NCBI RefSeq assembly: GCF_042788235.1
Contig: NZ_JBHZOL010000023.1
Coordinates: 1 to 64,000, forward strand
Direction of reading: 5' to 3'
Origin: Sphaerothrix epifaneia
Lineage (GTDB): Bacteria > Cyanobacteriota > Cyanobacteriia > Phormidesmidales > Phormidesmidaceae
Length of the DNA: 64,000 nucleotides
Shown in pieces: positions 35,596 through 44,286 of this stretch; within the stretch, counting starts at the first letter, position 1, and each line of letters starts with the position of its first letter. A program made the position numbers and the translations under genes. The notes beneath the pieces were generated by a model. That model had not been told where the DNA came from. It ran no database searches and saw nothing but the letters and a program-made list of their open reading frames with translations.

Positions 35596-36252
35596 TTAGG
35601 GTGTTTCTTCACCTGTCCCACCGTCAGGCGTTTGCGGTAGGGGTTCGGTCGGTAGGGGCGTTGTGGGTACTTGCGAAGGAGTATTAAACCCAGGTGTGGG
35701 CAGCGGTTCTAAAGGTGCCTGGGGAGTGCCATTGTTATTGAGCAAGTCATCTAAATTACCGTTGTTAAGCAAATCGTCTAGATTATTCAAATCGTTAGGC
35801 TCTGGCTGAAGCTGATCCAGTCCGGCAGGCAGCGTGGCTAAAGCGACGCGATCGCCTCCGACAGAGCGCAGCAGATCAAGCACCTGGATCACATCTGCAT
35901 AGCGGGCACTTCGAGCCGCGTATAGCACAATCAGCCCCTGCGGAGACGCTGCTTGATGCTGCACCAAAATGTCATAAAGCAGATTGAGGCTAACAGGTTG
36001 CTGATCTACATAAACCTGGCCGTTACCATCAACGCTGACATAAAGCCGTTCTAGATCATCTGCACTGAGTCCTTGGGCTGGCAGCGGTGTCCCGGTTTGA
36101 GCGGCTGGCAAGTCTAGGCTGATGGCCTGCTGCCGGGTTAGACCAACTGCCGCCAAAATAAAGAACGTCAAAATACAAAAAATGACATCAATCAGCGGAA
36201 TAATTTCAATCCGAACTTCTTCGTTGTTCGCCGTGTCAAGGTCAAGCTTCAT
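35596..36252 (-). CDS. exbD: ExbD/TolR-family energy-transducing protein
   Basis: Works with ExbB in the inner membrane to couple proton flow to a periplasmic partner. One transmembrane helix at about 18-40 follows a short cytoplasmic start and carries the proton-carrying aspartate in EIIPLIDVIFCILTFFI. The periplasmic domain runs to about 145. The final 70 residues are an unusual Asn/Asp/Leu repeat (NNLDDLLNNGN and again NLDDLLNNNGT) and then a Pro/Thr-rich tail. It follows exbB by 33 bases. No TonB or receptor gene is nearby. Confidence 0.92.
   Translation of the reverse strand: MKLDLDTANNEEVRIEIIPLIDVIFCILTFFILAAVGLTRQQAISLDLPAAQTGTPLPAQGLSADDLERLYVSVDGNGQVYVDQQPVSLNLLYDILVQHQAASPQGLIVLYAARSARYADVIQVLDLLRSVGGDRVALATLPAGLDQLQPEPNDLNNLDDLLNNGNLDDLLNNNGTPQAPLEPLPTPGFNTPSQVPTTPLPTEPLPQTPDGGTGEETP
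35731..35785 (-). repeat. Internal tandem repeat within exbD
   Basis: Two imperfect copies of about 27 bases (35731-35758 and 35759-35785) encode the NLDDLLNN units near the end of ExbD. A third, weaker copy may precede them. Such in-frame units could vary in number between strains. Confidence 0.6.
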
Positions 36253-36285
36253 AGGTCACCGCTTGGGGTCGCGTTTAGATGGGGC

Positions 36286-37020
36286 TTAAAAGTTGTCAGC
36301 GGGGGGGCGTTTTTCCGCTTTAGGCGGTTTAGCGGGCGGAGGTGGGGGCGGTAGTTCAGTATTAAGGGGCGGACTGAGAGAATTGGGTTTACCGTCTGTG
36401 GCAGCGTATGCTTGGCGATAAAGCAGTTCTAGTTCACTGCCTGATTGGCGGAAAACTTTTGCCTGACCCAGCACAAAGCCCTGAAACAGCCGAAAGAAAG
36501 CCAGACTAACAATGGCGATAATCAGACCTGCGGCTGTGCTGATCAGCGCTTGCCCAATGCCTAAAGCGGTTTCTGCCGTTGCATCTCCGCCTAAGTCGCT
36601 CAGGCGAATTGAGCCTAACGAATTAATCAAACCGACAACAGTACCGAGCAAGCCCAAAAGGGGAGCTAGGGCAATGACCGCTTCTAAAACCTTTTCGCCT
36701 CGCCGCATTACCGCTAACTCTTCGTTGGCTGAAGTTTCTAGCGCTAGCCGAAAAACTTCTGGATCGGGGTTGAGCAGCTTGAGAGCGGCATAAAGAAAGC
36801 GCCCCATCGGCAAATTACCCGCCCGTTGGGCAATATGGGTGGCTGCCGCCCATTCGCGGCGGGCGGCTTCTAGCACTCGACCTGCAACCTCGCGTTCGCG
36901 GGTTAAAATCTTTGACCAAAACCAAATTCGCTCAATGATTGTGCCTAGAGCCAAAATTGACAGAAACAGCAGCGGCCACATAGCAATGCCGCCCTGAGCA
37001 AAAATCTCAGCGATATTCAC
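36286..37020 (-). CDS. exbB: ExbB/TolQ/MotA-family proton channel protein
   Basis: The 244-residue inner-membrane partner of ExbD has three hydrophobic segments (about 10-30, 110-135 and 155-182). The family motif reads LEAVIALAPLLGLLGTVVGL, then GIGQALISTAAGLIIAIVSL. The end is Pro-rich and charged (LPPPPPPAKPPKAEKRPPAD). The start is GTG with GGAGG five bases before it (37026-37030), which fixes it. It is the first gene of a two-gene operon. In cyanobacteria such pairs are linked to iron-complex uptake or envelope upkeep; which applies here is not shown. Confidence 0.93.
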   Translation of the reverse strand: MNIAEIFAQGGIAMWPLLFLSILALGTIIERIWFWSKILTREREVAGRVLEAARREWAAATHIAQRAGNLPMGRFLYAALKLLNPDPEVFRLALETSANEELAVMRRGEKVLEAVIALAPLLGLLGTVVGLINSLGSIRLSDLGGDATAETALGIGQALISTAAGLIIAIVSLAFFRLFQGFVLGQAKVFRQSGSELELLYRQAYAATDGKPNSLSPPLNTELPPPPPPAKPPKAEKRPPADNF

Positions 37021-37158
37021 AATGGCCTCCTAACACCATATCGCCTCAGTATAGGCATAGATGACGTCACTTAATCTATTCACCCTGCGTAAGACAAAGT
37101 ATGGCAATTCTAAAAACGTTGCGCATTCATGGTATCGCTTAGTTTGTCGCGATCGCCT

Positions 37159-38379
37159 CTAAGCTGCCAAAAGAACCTCAAAAATAGCGGCGGCGGCGCG
37201 ATCGCAAACACCAGGTTCTCCTAGAGTCTGGCGAATACTCTGGTAGTTTGCCAGCATCTGCTGCTGTTTATCTTCATTGAGCAACAGAGTCAGCGCCGCT
37301 GTGGCTAGGGCGGCGGGGGTGGCCTGCCACTGGAGAAATTCCGGCACGACGGAGCGCATTTCTACCAAATTAACCGGAGAAATAAAGGGAGCGGAAAAAT
37401 TTAATAGATGCTGGGCTACCCAGGCCGTCACCGGATTGAGCCGATAGCACACTACCTGCGGTACGTTCATTAACGCAATTTCTAAATTGACAGTTCCCGA
37501 TTTTGTAATTGCTAGATCAGCCGCTGCGATCGCCGTTTGGCTATCAGCCGTTAAGCTAGCGTTAGATAGCTGATAGTGGGCGATCGCTTGTTGAATTGTT
37601 TGTTGAAACTGCGGCAAAGAAGCTGGAATTAAAAACTGCACAGCCGGGAGCTGAGCCTGAATTTGCTGAGCCGCCTTTAATATCACAGGGAGCAGGTAGC
37701 GCAGTTCTTGCTGCCGCGAAGCGGGTAAGAGCGTAACAACGGTTGCGTCTGCGGCTAAGCCTAGTTTGGCTCTTGCCTGTTGCCGATCGGGCGGATGGGG
37801 AATGCGATCGATGAGGGGATGGCCAACCCAGGTCACGGCTCCGCCGTAGCGCTGATAAAACTTAGCTTCTTCCGGAAAAATGGCCAGGAGGCGATCGCTT
37901 ACGTCTAAAATTCGGCGGGTGTCACGTTCTAAAAAAGCACCCCAAACCCACTGCTGGGGCGCAATATAATAAACCAGCGGTAGCCGCGAAAAAGTTTGCC
38001 TCAGGTAGCTACCAATAGCCAGATTTGGCCCCATGTAGTCAATTAGAACAGCCAAATCAGGGGGGTGGTTGCGCAAATATTGCTTGACCCGTCCCTGTAA
38101 CCGCAAGGTCGGCACCAAATAGGGCAGCGATTCTAAAATGCCAACCGCACCAATAGCACTGGTGTTCCCCAACAGCGTTGCGCCTGCTTGAGCCATGCGA
38201 TCGCCCCCGGTAGCAACAATCTCTAGGGCGTAGCCCCGGCTAGCAGCCTGACGCTGCAAAGCGTGGATCAGCAAAGCTCCTTGCAAATCTCCTGAGACTT
38301 CCCCCGTACTGATAAAAATTCTCAGCTTTAGTGGCTGCTCCAAGGCCGACAGCGGCTGGGTTGGCGTTTTCACCCTCAT
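37159..38379 (-). CDS. lpxB: Lipid-A-disaccharide synthase
   Basis: Condenses UDP-2,3-diacylglucosamine with lipid X to make the lipid A disaccharide at the inner membrane face. It is a GT19 enzyme with LRIFISTGEVSGDLQGALLI near the start, LIDYMGPNLAI and PLVYYIAPQQWVWGA, VGHPLIDRIP and KSGTVNLEIALMNVPQVVCY in the donor domain. The frame opens at a GTG three bases earlier (38382); I chose the ATG. It is last in the lpx run; lpxA ends 36 bases upstream. No lpxH, lpxK or Kdo genes are nearby. Confidence 0.94.
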   Translation of the reverse strand: MRVKTPTQPLSALEQPLKLRIFISTGEVSGDLQGALLIHALQRQAASRGYALEIVATGGDRMAQAGATLLGNTSAIGAVGILESLPYLVPTLRLQGRVKQYLRNHPPDLAVLIDYMGPNLAIGSYLRQTFSRLPLVYYIAPQQWVWGAFLERDTRRILDVSDRLLAIFPEEAKFYQRYGGAVTWVGHPLIDRIPHPPDRQQARAKLGLAADATVVTLLPASRQQELRYLLPVILKAAQQIQAQLPAVQFLIPASLPQFQQTIQQAIAHYQLSNASLTADSQTAIAAADLAITKSGTVNLEIALMNVPQVVCYRLNPVTAWVAQHLLNFSAPFISPVNLVEMRSVVPEFLQWQATPAALATAALTLLLNEDKQQQMLANYQSIRQTLGEPGVCDRAAAAIFEVLLAA

Positions 38380-38414
38380 CACCTCGTTAACGCTAACAGA
38401 AAATAGCGACGGCC

Positions 38415-39221
38415 CTACTTGTTCCCTGGAATGGGGCCTCGCCGCTCAGGCTGTTGAGAGTCGCGTAAAAACTGCTGTAAATGCCGCACATAGTCATTGT
38501 GGCTGAGGTCGTCTAGCTGATCTAACGCTTCGTTTAACGGTAGCCTGGAGCGATAAATCAGACGAAACGCCTGTTTAAGTTCCCGGTAGCGCTGGCCTTG
38601 ATCGATTTGAGCCAGTCCGGCTCGCTGAAGGCCAATCTGATTGAGTGCCCGCACCCGTGACGGATTGCCTTCAACAATCGTAAAGGGGGGAACGTCGCGA
38701 TCGATCCGGCTCATGCCACCAATCATCGAATGCTGACCGATATGCACAAACTGGTGAACCCCTACCAGTCCACTCAAACGAGCATTGGATTCAATATGAA
38801 TATGACCTGCAAGCGCTACCGAATTGGCAATAATTACCTGATCTTCAATCCAGCAGTTGTGAGCGACGTGGGCATAGGCCATCAGCAGATTGTTGTTGCC
38901 GAGGCGGGTTTCTTCACCGAAGCGGGTGGGGCGGTTAATCGTGACATATTCTCGAATCGAGTTATTGTCACCAATTTTGACCAGGCTCAATGAGCCGTCA
39001 TATTTCAGATCTTGAGGTTCTAGGCCAATGGCCGCACCGGGAAAAATTTGATTACGGGCCCCCACCTCGGTGTGCCCTGCCAAAATCACATGGGAACCAA
39101 TCACAGTTTCTGGGCCAACTGAGACTTTTTCGCCAATCACAGCATAGGGGCCAACCTTGACGCTGGGATGGATCTGAGCGCCGGGATGAATGACAGCAGT
39201 AGGATGAATTAATGTAGTCAA
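38415..39221 (-). CDS. lpxA: UDP-N-acetylglucosamine acyltransferase
   Basis: First step of lipid A synthesis: moves a 3-hydroxyacyl chain from ACP to UDP-GlcNAc. The 268 residues form a left-handed beta helix of hexapeptide repeats (about 5-190) and a helical tail. The catalytic base is His121 in AYAHVAHNCW, with His118 alongside, as in E. coli His125/His122. The start is TTG with GGAGG (39229-39233) seven bases upstream, which settles the choice because no ATG is better placed. It lies 69 bases after fabZ. Confidence 0.95.
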   Translation of the reverse strand: MTTLIHPTAVIHPGAQIHPSVKVGPYAVIGEKVSVGPETVIGSHVILAGHTEVGARNQIFPGAAIGLEPQDLKYDGSLSLVKIGDNNSIREYVTINRPTRFGEETRLGNNNLLMAYAHVAHNCWIEDQVIIANSVALAGHIHIESNARLSGLVGVHQFVHIGQHSMIGGMSRIDRDVPPFTIVEGNPSRVRALNQIGLQRAGLAQIDQGQRYRELKQAFRLIYRSRLPLNEALDQLDDLSHNDYVRHLQQFLRDSQQPERRGPIPGNK

Positions 39222-39290
39222 AGGAACGCCTCCGGCAGCCAGAGCATCAGATGCACCTGTGAGATCGATTGATGACAGCCAAACATGTCA

Positions 39291-39803
39291 CTAATCCACC
39301 ACGGAAAACATCAGTTCTCCTCCGGCAACAAGCTGTCCGTCTACTTCTGCTTTAGCCTGCATCTTGCCGAAGCGCATACGCTTAACCGACAGTAGCTCTA
39401 CCGTCATAACCAGCTGATCACCCGGCACAACCGGACGCCGAAAGCGCACCTTATCAATGCCTGCAAACATGCACAAACCCGTTACCCCTGGCATTTGGGT
39501 TAGAACAATTCCCCCAACTTGCGCCATAGCTTCAACAATTAAAACCCCTGGCATAATGGGGCGACCGGGAAAGTGGCCCTGGAAGTGGGGTTCGTTGAAG
39601 GTAACGTTTTTGATACCGATGGCACGCTTACCCGGAACATAGTCAATAATGCGATCGACTAAGGCAAAAGGATAGCGATGGGGGAGCAGTTTTTGAATCT
39701 CCTCCAACATAAAAGTCTTTTGAGCAGCGGCTTCCTCAACAGTCGCAGGTACTTCAGTTGAGGTCGCGTGGTTCGTAGCGTTTGCGTTAGTCAAGATAGA
39801 CAT
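39291..39803 (-). CDS. fabZ: 3-hydroxyacyl-ACP dehydratase FabZ
   Basis: Dehydrates 3-hydroxyacyl-ACP in fatty-acid elongation and so competes with LpxA for the same substrate. This hot-dog fold protein has HRYPFALVDRI, catalytic His77 in HFQGHFPGRPIMPG and Glu91 in EAMAQ. About 30 extra N-terminal residues rich in Ala/Thr precede the core, a little longer than E. coli FabZ; an internal Met32 (MLEEIQKLLPHRYP) could be an alternative start, but the ATG at 39803 is kept. It sits 50 bases after lpxC. Confidence 0.96.
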   Translation of the reverse strand: MSILTNANATNHATSTEVPATVEEAAAQKTFMLEEIQKLLPHRYPFALVDRIIDYVPGKRAIGIKNVTFNEPHFQGHFPGRPIMPGVLIVEAMAQVGGIVLTQMPGVTGLCMFAGIDKVRFRRPVVPGDQLVMTVELLSVKRMRFGKMQAKAEVDGQLVAGGELMFSVVD

Positions 39804-39853
39804 TGGTTGACTTCAACAGAGCAAAATATGGGGACAAAGTTCCCTAAGAACTT

Positions 39854-40759
39854 TTAAGATTCTCCCATTTGAGCGGCATCCTTGCTAGTCACACATTGAG
39901 ATGAAAGTTTTGCGGCTAGCTGTACGTGCAGTTGGTGGCTGGCTTTGTAGGCAACTATGTGAGCATTTGGCCAGAAACCTAGCAAACTGAGATCGCCGAG
40001 CAAGTCAAGCAATTTGTGCCGGACGGGTTCGTTTTCAAAGCGCAGGGGTGGGTTAAGCCAACCTGAGCGATCGCACACTAAGGCATTTTCCAGACTACCG
40101 CCTTTGATCAAACCCTGGGTACGGAGATATTCAATTTGGTGAGCTAAGCCAAAGGTGCGGGCGGGGGCGATCGCTTCAGCAAAATCATCGGTAGTCGGTG
40201 ACCAGCTATGCCACTGATTGCCAATTGCGCTGAGTTCAAAGTCAATGCCATAGGTGAAGCGCGGTACCGGGGCTGGCAGCGCACTCACAAACGCATCCCC
40301 TTGCTGCACCTGTACGGGGGTCAGCAGCGATCGCGGGAGGCTAGGCTCAGCTTGAGCCGCGATCCCGGCGGCGGCGATCGCCGTTACCCACTCTTGGGCA
40401 GAGCCATCTAGCAGCGGCAATTCTGGGCCATCGACTTCAATGCGGGCGTTGTCAATTCCCATGCCAGCTAAGGCGGCTAGCAAATGCTCTACTGTGCGCA
40501 CTGTGGCAGCCGCTTGAGCCAGTTCGGTAGACAGGGTGGTTTGACAAACCGCCGCTACGACTGCCGGAATTTTAACCTCAGACAAATCCGTCCGGACAAA
40601 ATAACGACCTGTTTGGGGCGGCGCGGGCATTACCCGTACCTGCGTTAATTGCCCAGAATGCAGCCCTACCCCCGCTTTCTCAAAGGCAGTTGCCAAAGTA
40701 TGTTGGCAGTGACTTAAAGTTGGTGGGGTAGATACTTGCTGACTTGTCGGTAGGTTCAT
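39854..40759 (-). CDS. lpxC: UDP-3-O-acyl-N-acetylglucosamine deacetylase
   Basis: The committed zinc-dependent step of lipid A synthesis. Zinc ligand His92 in VEHLLAALAGMGIDN and the later RHKLLDLLGDL motif (His and Asp ligands) are present, with PLLDGSAQEW and ARTFGLAHQIEYL. The 301-residue length is normal. The ATG overlaps the bamA stop in TAATG (40757-40761), so translation is coupled to the outer-membrane assembly gene. The order lpxC-fabZ-lpxA-lpxB is the cyanobacterial one, without lpxD in the run. Confidence 0.96.
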   Translation of the reverse strand: MNLPTSQQVSTPPTLSHCQHTLATAFEKAGVGLHSGQLTQVRVMPAPPQTGRYFVRTDLSEVKIPAVVAAVCQTTLSTELAQAAATVRTVEHLLAALAGMGIDNARIEVDGPELPLLDGSAQEWVTAIAAAGIAAQAEPSLPRSLLTPVQVQQGDAFVSALPAPVPRFTYGIDFELSAIGNQWHSWSPTTDDFAEAIAPARTFGLAHQIEYLRTQGLIKGGSLENALVCDRSGWLNPPLRFENEPVRHKLLDLLGDLSLLGFWPNAHIVAYKASHQLHVQLAAKLSSQCVTSKDAAQMGES

Positions 40760-43086
40760 TAGAAACGTTCTCCAATGCCAAAGTGCAAGCGGCTATCTCC
40801 TTGGTCATTGAAACCGTAGTCTACGCGGATAGGGCCAAAGGGGGTCTGAATTCGTACACCCGCGCCATAACCAAAGCCATCCCCTGGCTTATCCCGCACT
40901 GGCCCTGGTGCTCCCGGAACCGCATCTCCACTGCCTAAATCGCTGGCATAGTCCAAAAACAATGCGCCCCCCAAAAAGGAAAAGAGCGGGAATCGGTACT
41001 CGGCTGAGGCTTGAATGTAGCTACGGCCACTGGCGACTTCTCCTTCATCATAACCGCGCACTGAGTTAGTGCCACCCAGGGCAAAGGCTTCGTAAGGGGG
41101 TAAATCGCCCAGAACATGCCCCCCTTGAATATTAAGGGCCAGCGCTTGTGGGCCTTCGTTGAACCGCAAAAAGTTAACAGGAATGTATTGGCTGTAGCTG
41201 GCTCGCACCCGATTTAAGAAAATGCTGCCGGATCCTAACGGAATGGACTGCTCAGTACCTAATCTGAGCAACGATCCTCCTGTGGGGTTAAAGGCATCAT
41301 TACGGCGATCGCGGACAACGCCAAACTGTACGGTCCACAAATCGTCACTACCATCGTCACTGATAGTCAGCGGATTGCCCAGAGCATCAAAAGCTTCGGT
41401 ATCCCCATCAGCATCTTGAGTCGTTACCCTTTGATACTGAGTACCCAGCGAAGCCCGCCAGCCGTTGCTGAGCGGTCGGCTAAAGCTAACACCACCGCCT
41501 AAGCGACCTACGCGGACGTTGTCGCCATTGGGTAAATCCACATCGGTTTCGCCGTTGTCAAAGACCAAAGATGTGGCACGACGGGCAAAAGCATTGACTG
41601 TATAAGAAGTCCGGAAGGGATCGCCCGCGATCCAGGGGTCGGTAAAGCTGATGTCAAAAAGCAGGTCACGGAAACTTAGCTGTGCTTCGGCAGCTAGCTT
41701 TTGATTGTTGCCCCCGAAATTATCTTGACGGTAGCTGACGGTACCGAAGAGATCCCCGGTAAAGTTAAACCCTAAACCAGCAGCAATCGATCCGGTACTT
41801 CGCTCAGTGACGTTAACCACAACGTCAACCTGACGCGGATCTTGATCACCTGGTTCAAGAGACAACCGCACATCTTCAAAAATGCCCAAGCGAAAAACTC
41901 GCTCTAAGTCTTGCTGGATCGCTTGCTGCTGAAAGACCTCACCCGGTTCAGTCTGAAATTCACGGGTGATAATAAAGTCGCGCGTATAGCCGTCAATGGG
42001 GTTGCCTTCTTCGTCAACGGTGTCGCCTTCAGACGTCAGGAAGCGTACCTCGATATTTTCAATTACCCCTTCTGCCACAATCAGGGTAACAACGCCATCT
42101 TGTGAAACTTGAGGGGCGGCTGTCACCTGAGCCAGAACGTAGCCATTTTCCTGATACCACTCATTGAGCTGCAGAATGCCGTCTTGAAAGTCCAGCAGGT
42201 TGATGATGCGACCGTACTGCGCTTGAAAGATGTCATCAATAACCGTTTCGGGCAAGACCTGGTTGTTGCGTACCTGAACATCTTGGAGTACCGGGTTAGG
42301 CTGTACTAAAAAGGTGACCCGGACACCCAAAGGCGTGTCTTCTGGTACGGCTTGGACATCGGCAAAGTAGCCTGTGGCGAAAATATTGTTGATATCGCGC
42401 TGTAGCTGGGTGCGAGTGGTCGTTTGACCCGCGCGAGTCTGCACGACGTTATAAACTTTGTCTGTCAGCGTTTCACCATCTGCCAGCGGCTGATCGAGTG
42501 CTACCTGAGTTCCGCGGGGATCTTCGCCTTCAACGGCAACCTCAGCTACGAGCACGCGCGGTTCCGGGGCGGCTTGCTCTTCGCTAGGGGGTGGGGCAGG
42601 TTGATTGGTTTCAGGCGGGATCGGCAGATCGGTTTCAGGCGGTAGCTCGTCGGTGGTTTCCTCAGTATCGGGTAAGTCAGGCGTATCGGTTTGAGCCGGA
42701 ACGGCATCGGCTGGCAGTTCGTCAGTGACGTCGTTTTCGATCGCGGGTGAGTCTATCTCAGGGGAAGGTTCCTCAGGGTTGCCTGGGTCTAGTTCAGGCG
42801 AGTCAGGCTCAGCTAAATCTTCAATGTTGACAGGCGATTCATCGGCGGGCGGGTCGGCTGGAGCCTGAGCGATCGCCGACTTTGGCTGACTGAAGCGAGG
42901 CGCTAACGCAGGCTGACCTAAAACTGCAGGCTGGGAAACCGCAGGCGAAGCAAAATCGGCTGCAACAAGCTCTGCGGGTGAGAGCTTAGTATTCGGCTGC
43001 TGCAGCACTTGAGCTTGAACGCGATCGCTCAAACCAACCGCTGTTGAAACCGTGAAAACCGCTAAAAGGGCTGGAGATAGGCGCAT
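40759..43086 (-). CDS. bamA: Outer-membrane assembly protein BamA/Omp85
   Basis: Inserts beta-barrels into the outer membrane; relative of plastid Toc75. A signal peptide (MRLSPALLAVFTVSTAVGLS, cleavage near QAQ) is followed by an acidic, Pro-rich linker to about residue 180, then POTRA domains (about 185-440, three expected) and the 16-strand barrel to residue 775. The late motif GGTNSVRGYDEGEVASGRSY holds the conserved VRGY element, and the protein ends in Phe (GIGERF). The frame opens at GTG 43116, but ATG 43086 starts the signal peptide exactly. It is followed by lpxC with a TAATG overlap. Confidence 0.94.
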   Translation of the reverse strand: MRLSPALLAVFTVSTAVGLSDRVQAQVLQQPNTKLSPAELVAADFASPAVSQPAVLGQPALAPRFSQPKSAIAQAPADPPADESPVNIEDLAEPDSPELDPGNPEEPSPEIDSPAIENDVTDELPADAVPAQTDTPDLPDTEETTDELPPETDLPIPPETNQPAPPPSEEQAAPEPRVLVAEVAVEGEDPRGTQVALDQPLADGETLTDKVYNVVQTRAGQTTTRTQLQRDINNIFATGYFADVQAVPEDTPLGVRVTFLVQPNPVLQDVQVRNNQVLPETVIDDIFQAQYGRIINLLDFQDGILQLNEWYQENGYVLAQVTAAPQVSQDGVVTLIVAEGVIENIEVRFLTSEGDTVDEEGNPIDGYTRDFIITREFQTEPGEVFQQQAIQQDLERVFRLGIFEDVRLSLEPGDQDPRQVDVVVNVTERSTGSIAAGLGFNFTGDLFGTVSYRQDNFGGNNQKLAAEAQLSFRDLLFDISFTDPWIAGDPFRTSYTVNAFARRATSLVFDNGETDVDLPNGDNVRVGRLGGGVSFSRPLSNGWRASLGTQYQRVTTQDADGDTEAFDALGNPLTISDDGSDDLWTVQFGVVRDRRNDAFNPTGGSLLRLGTEQSIPLGSGSIFLNRVRASYSQYIPVNFLRFNEGPQALALNIQGGHVLGDLPPYEAFALGGTNSVRGYDEGEVASGRSYIQASAEYRFPLFSFLGGALFLDYASDLGSGDAVPGAPGPVRDKPGDGFGYGAGVRIQTPFGPIRVDYGFNDQGDSRLHFGIGERF

Positions 43087-43123
43087 TTCAATTACTCGAC
43101 TCAAAAAACTCCACACACCGCGA

Positions 43124-43153
43124 CTCTCCCGTTTGAGGGCAAAGAGGGGAGAG
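43124..43153 (-). other. Hairpin between purC and bamA
   Basis: CTCTCCC (43124-43130) pairs with GGGAGAG (43147-43153) around a 16-base loop, in the 5' region of bamA. There is no T-run on the minus strand, so it is a leader structure or a weak attenuator rather than a clear terminator. Confidence 0.35.
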
Positions 43154-43220
43154 CAACACCAATCTTGACGTAACTAAAAAAAACTCAGCAATCGGACAAA
43201 TTTTACCCTACTCTCTGAAG

Positions 43221-43955
43221 CTAAAACTTAGATGACTGTGCCACTACTCTGGCTAGCACTGTCTGATAAGCCGTTTCAACCTCGCCTAAGTCTTTGCGAA
43301 AGCGATCCTTATCAAGGATGCGGCGACTGGTGTCTGCCTCTGCTTGATTCCAGAGACGACAGGTATCAGGGCTGATTTCGTCCGCTAGCAACAAGGTTTG
43401 CTGTTGATCAAGACCAAACTCCAGCTTGAAATCCACCAGGGTAATATCACATTGCTCAAAGAAATCTTGCAAGATGTGGTTCACCTGCTGGGCTAACTGC
43501 GTTAGCTGATGAATCTGCTCTGGAGTAGCAACGTTGAGCAACCGCAGGCGATCGGGGGTCAATAGCGGATCGCCGAGGTCGTCATTTTTGTAATAGAACT
43601 CCACCAGCGGGGGCTGTAGAGGGGTACCCAAAGCAATACCGGTTTCTCGACAGAGACTGCCAGCCGCAATGTTCCTGACGACCACTTCTAGCGGCAAAAT
43701 CTTTACAGCCTTAACCTGCATTTCGCGATCGCTAGGGGTATCAATCCAGTGAGTCGCAAGGCCGTTGGCTTCTAAGAGCTGAAAGAGATGGGTTGAAATC
43801 GCACAGTTGATGCGACCTTTATCGACAATAGTGCCTCGCTTTTGGGCATTAAAGGCAGTGGCATCGTCTTTGAAGTGAGCAATTAGCACTTGAGGATCCT
43901 CAGTGGCGTAGAGGATTTTGGCTTTGCCCTCATAGAGCTTTTGAGTCGTTTTCAT
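43221..43955 (-). CDS. purC: SAICAR synthetase (PurC)
   Basis: Purine synthesis: joins CAIR and aspartate with ATP. The 244-residue protein shows KLYEGKAKILYATEDPQVLI at the N-terminus, FNAQKRGTIVDKGRINCAIS, VVRNIAAGSLCRETGIALG and LVDFKLEFG near 175-183, with DEISPDTCRLW. The single-domain length is standard. It precedes bamA by about 130 bases on the same strand, as in other cyanobacteria, so it may be co-transcribed with the envelope operon. Confidence 0.96.
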   Translation of the reverse strand: MKTTQKLYEGKAKILYATEDPQVLIAHFKDDATAFNAQKRGTIVDKGRINCAISTHLFQLLEANGLATHWIDTPSDREMQVKAVKILPLEVVVRNIAAGSLCRETGIALGTPLQPPLVEFYYKNDDLGDPLLTPDRLRLLNVATPEQIHQLTQLAQQVNHILQDFFEQCDITLVDFKLEFGLDQQQTLLLADEISPDTCRLWNQAEADTSRRILDKDRFRKDLGEVETAYQTVLARVVAQSSKF

Positions 43956-44286
43956 AGCGCAGGGGAAATTTGGTCAATCTCACTATTCTAATGGCGTGAT
44001 AAGACCTCAGGATATTACCCTGTTACCCTTAACTTTGGCTAACTTGAGTTTTGCCAGGTAAAAAACAATTCAGCCAGCTCGTTGGCCTTTAGCCAAGCGG
44101 GGTGTTCTTGCCGATAGCGACACGGTCATAGCGTTTCAGCGCGATCGCCCTTAAGGTGACTAACAGCGATCGCCTGAGCATCTGTCCTTTAGCTCCCATC
44201 CGGGTCTGATCAGTTTGGGTCTGAGTAGCGCCAACCGCTAGCGGGTTGTAGCCTCAGGCGAGTCAGTCGATTCAGCGTCTGAGGCT
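43956..44286. other. Intergenic stretch upstream of purC
   Basis: 331 bases between the purC start and the stop of the adenylate cyclase gene. It should contain the purC promoter, but no clear -35/-10 pair is seen. AGCCTCAG (44250-44257) pairs with CTGAGGCT (44279-44286) directly at the 3' end of the cyclase gene; without a minus-strand T-run it is only a possible terminator for that gene. HIP1-type sites occur near 44140 and 44165. Confidence 0.45.

Noticed and set aside
37062..37069. TGACGTCA palindrome upstream of exbB
   Set aside because: Matches a eukaryotic cAMP element; cyanobacterial CRP sites are TGTGA-N6-TCACA. Probably chance.
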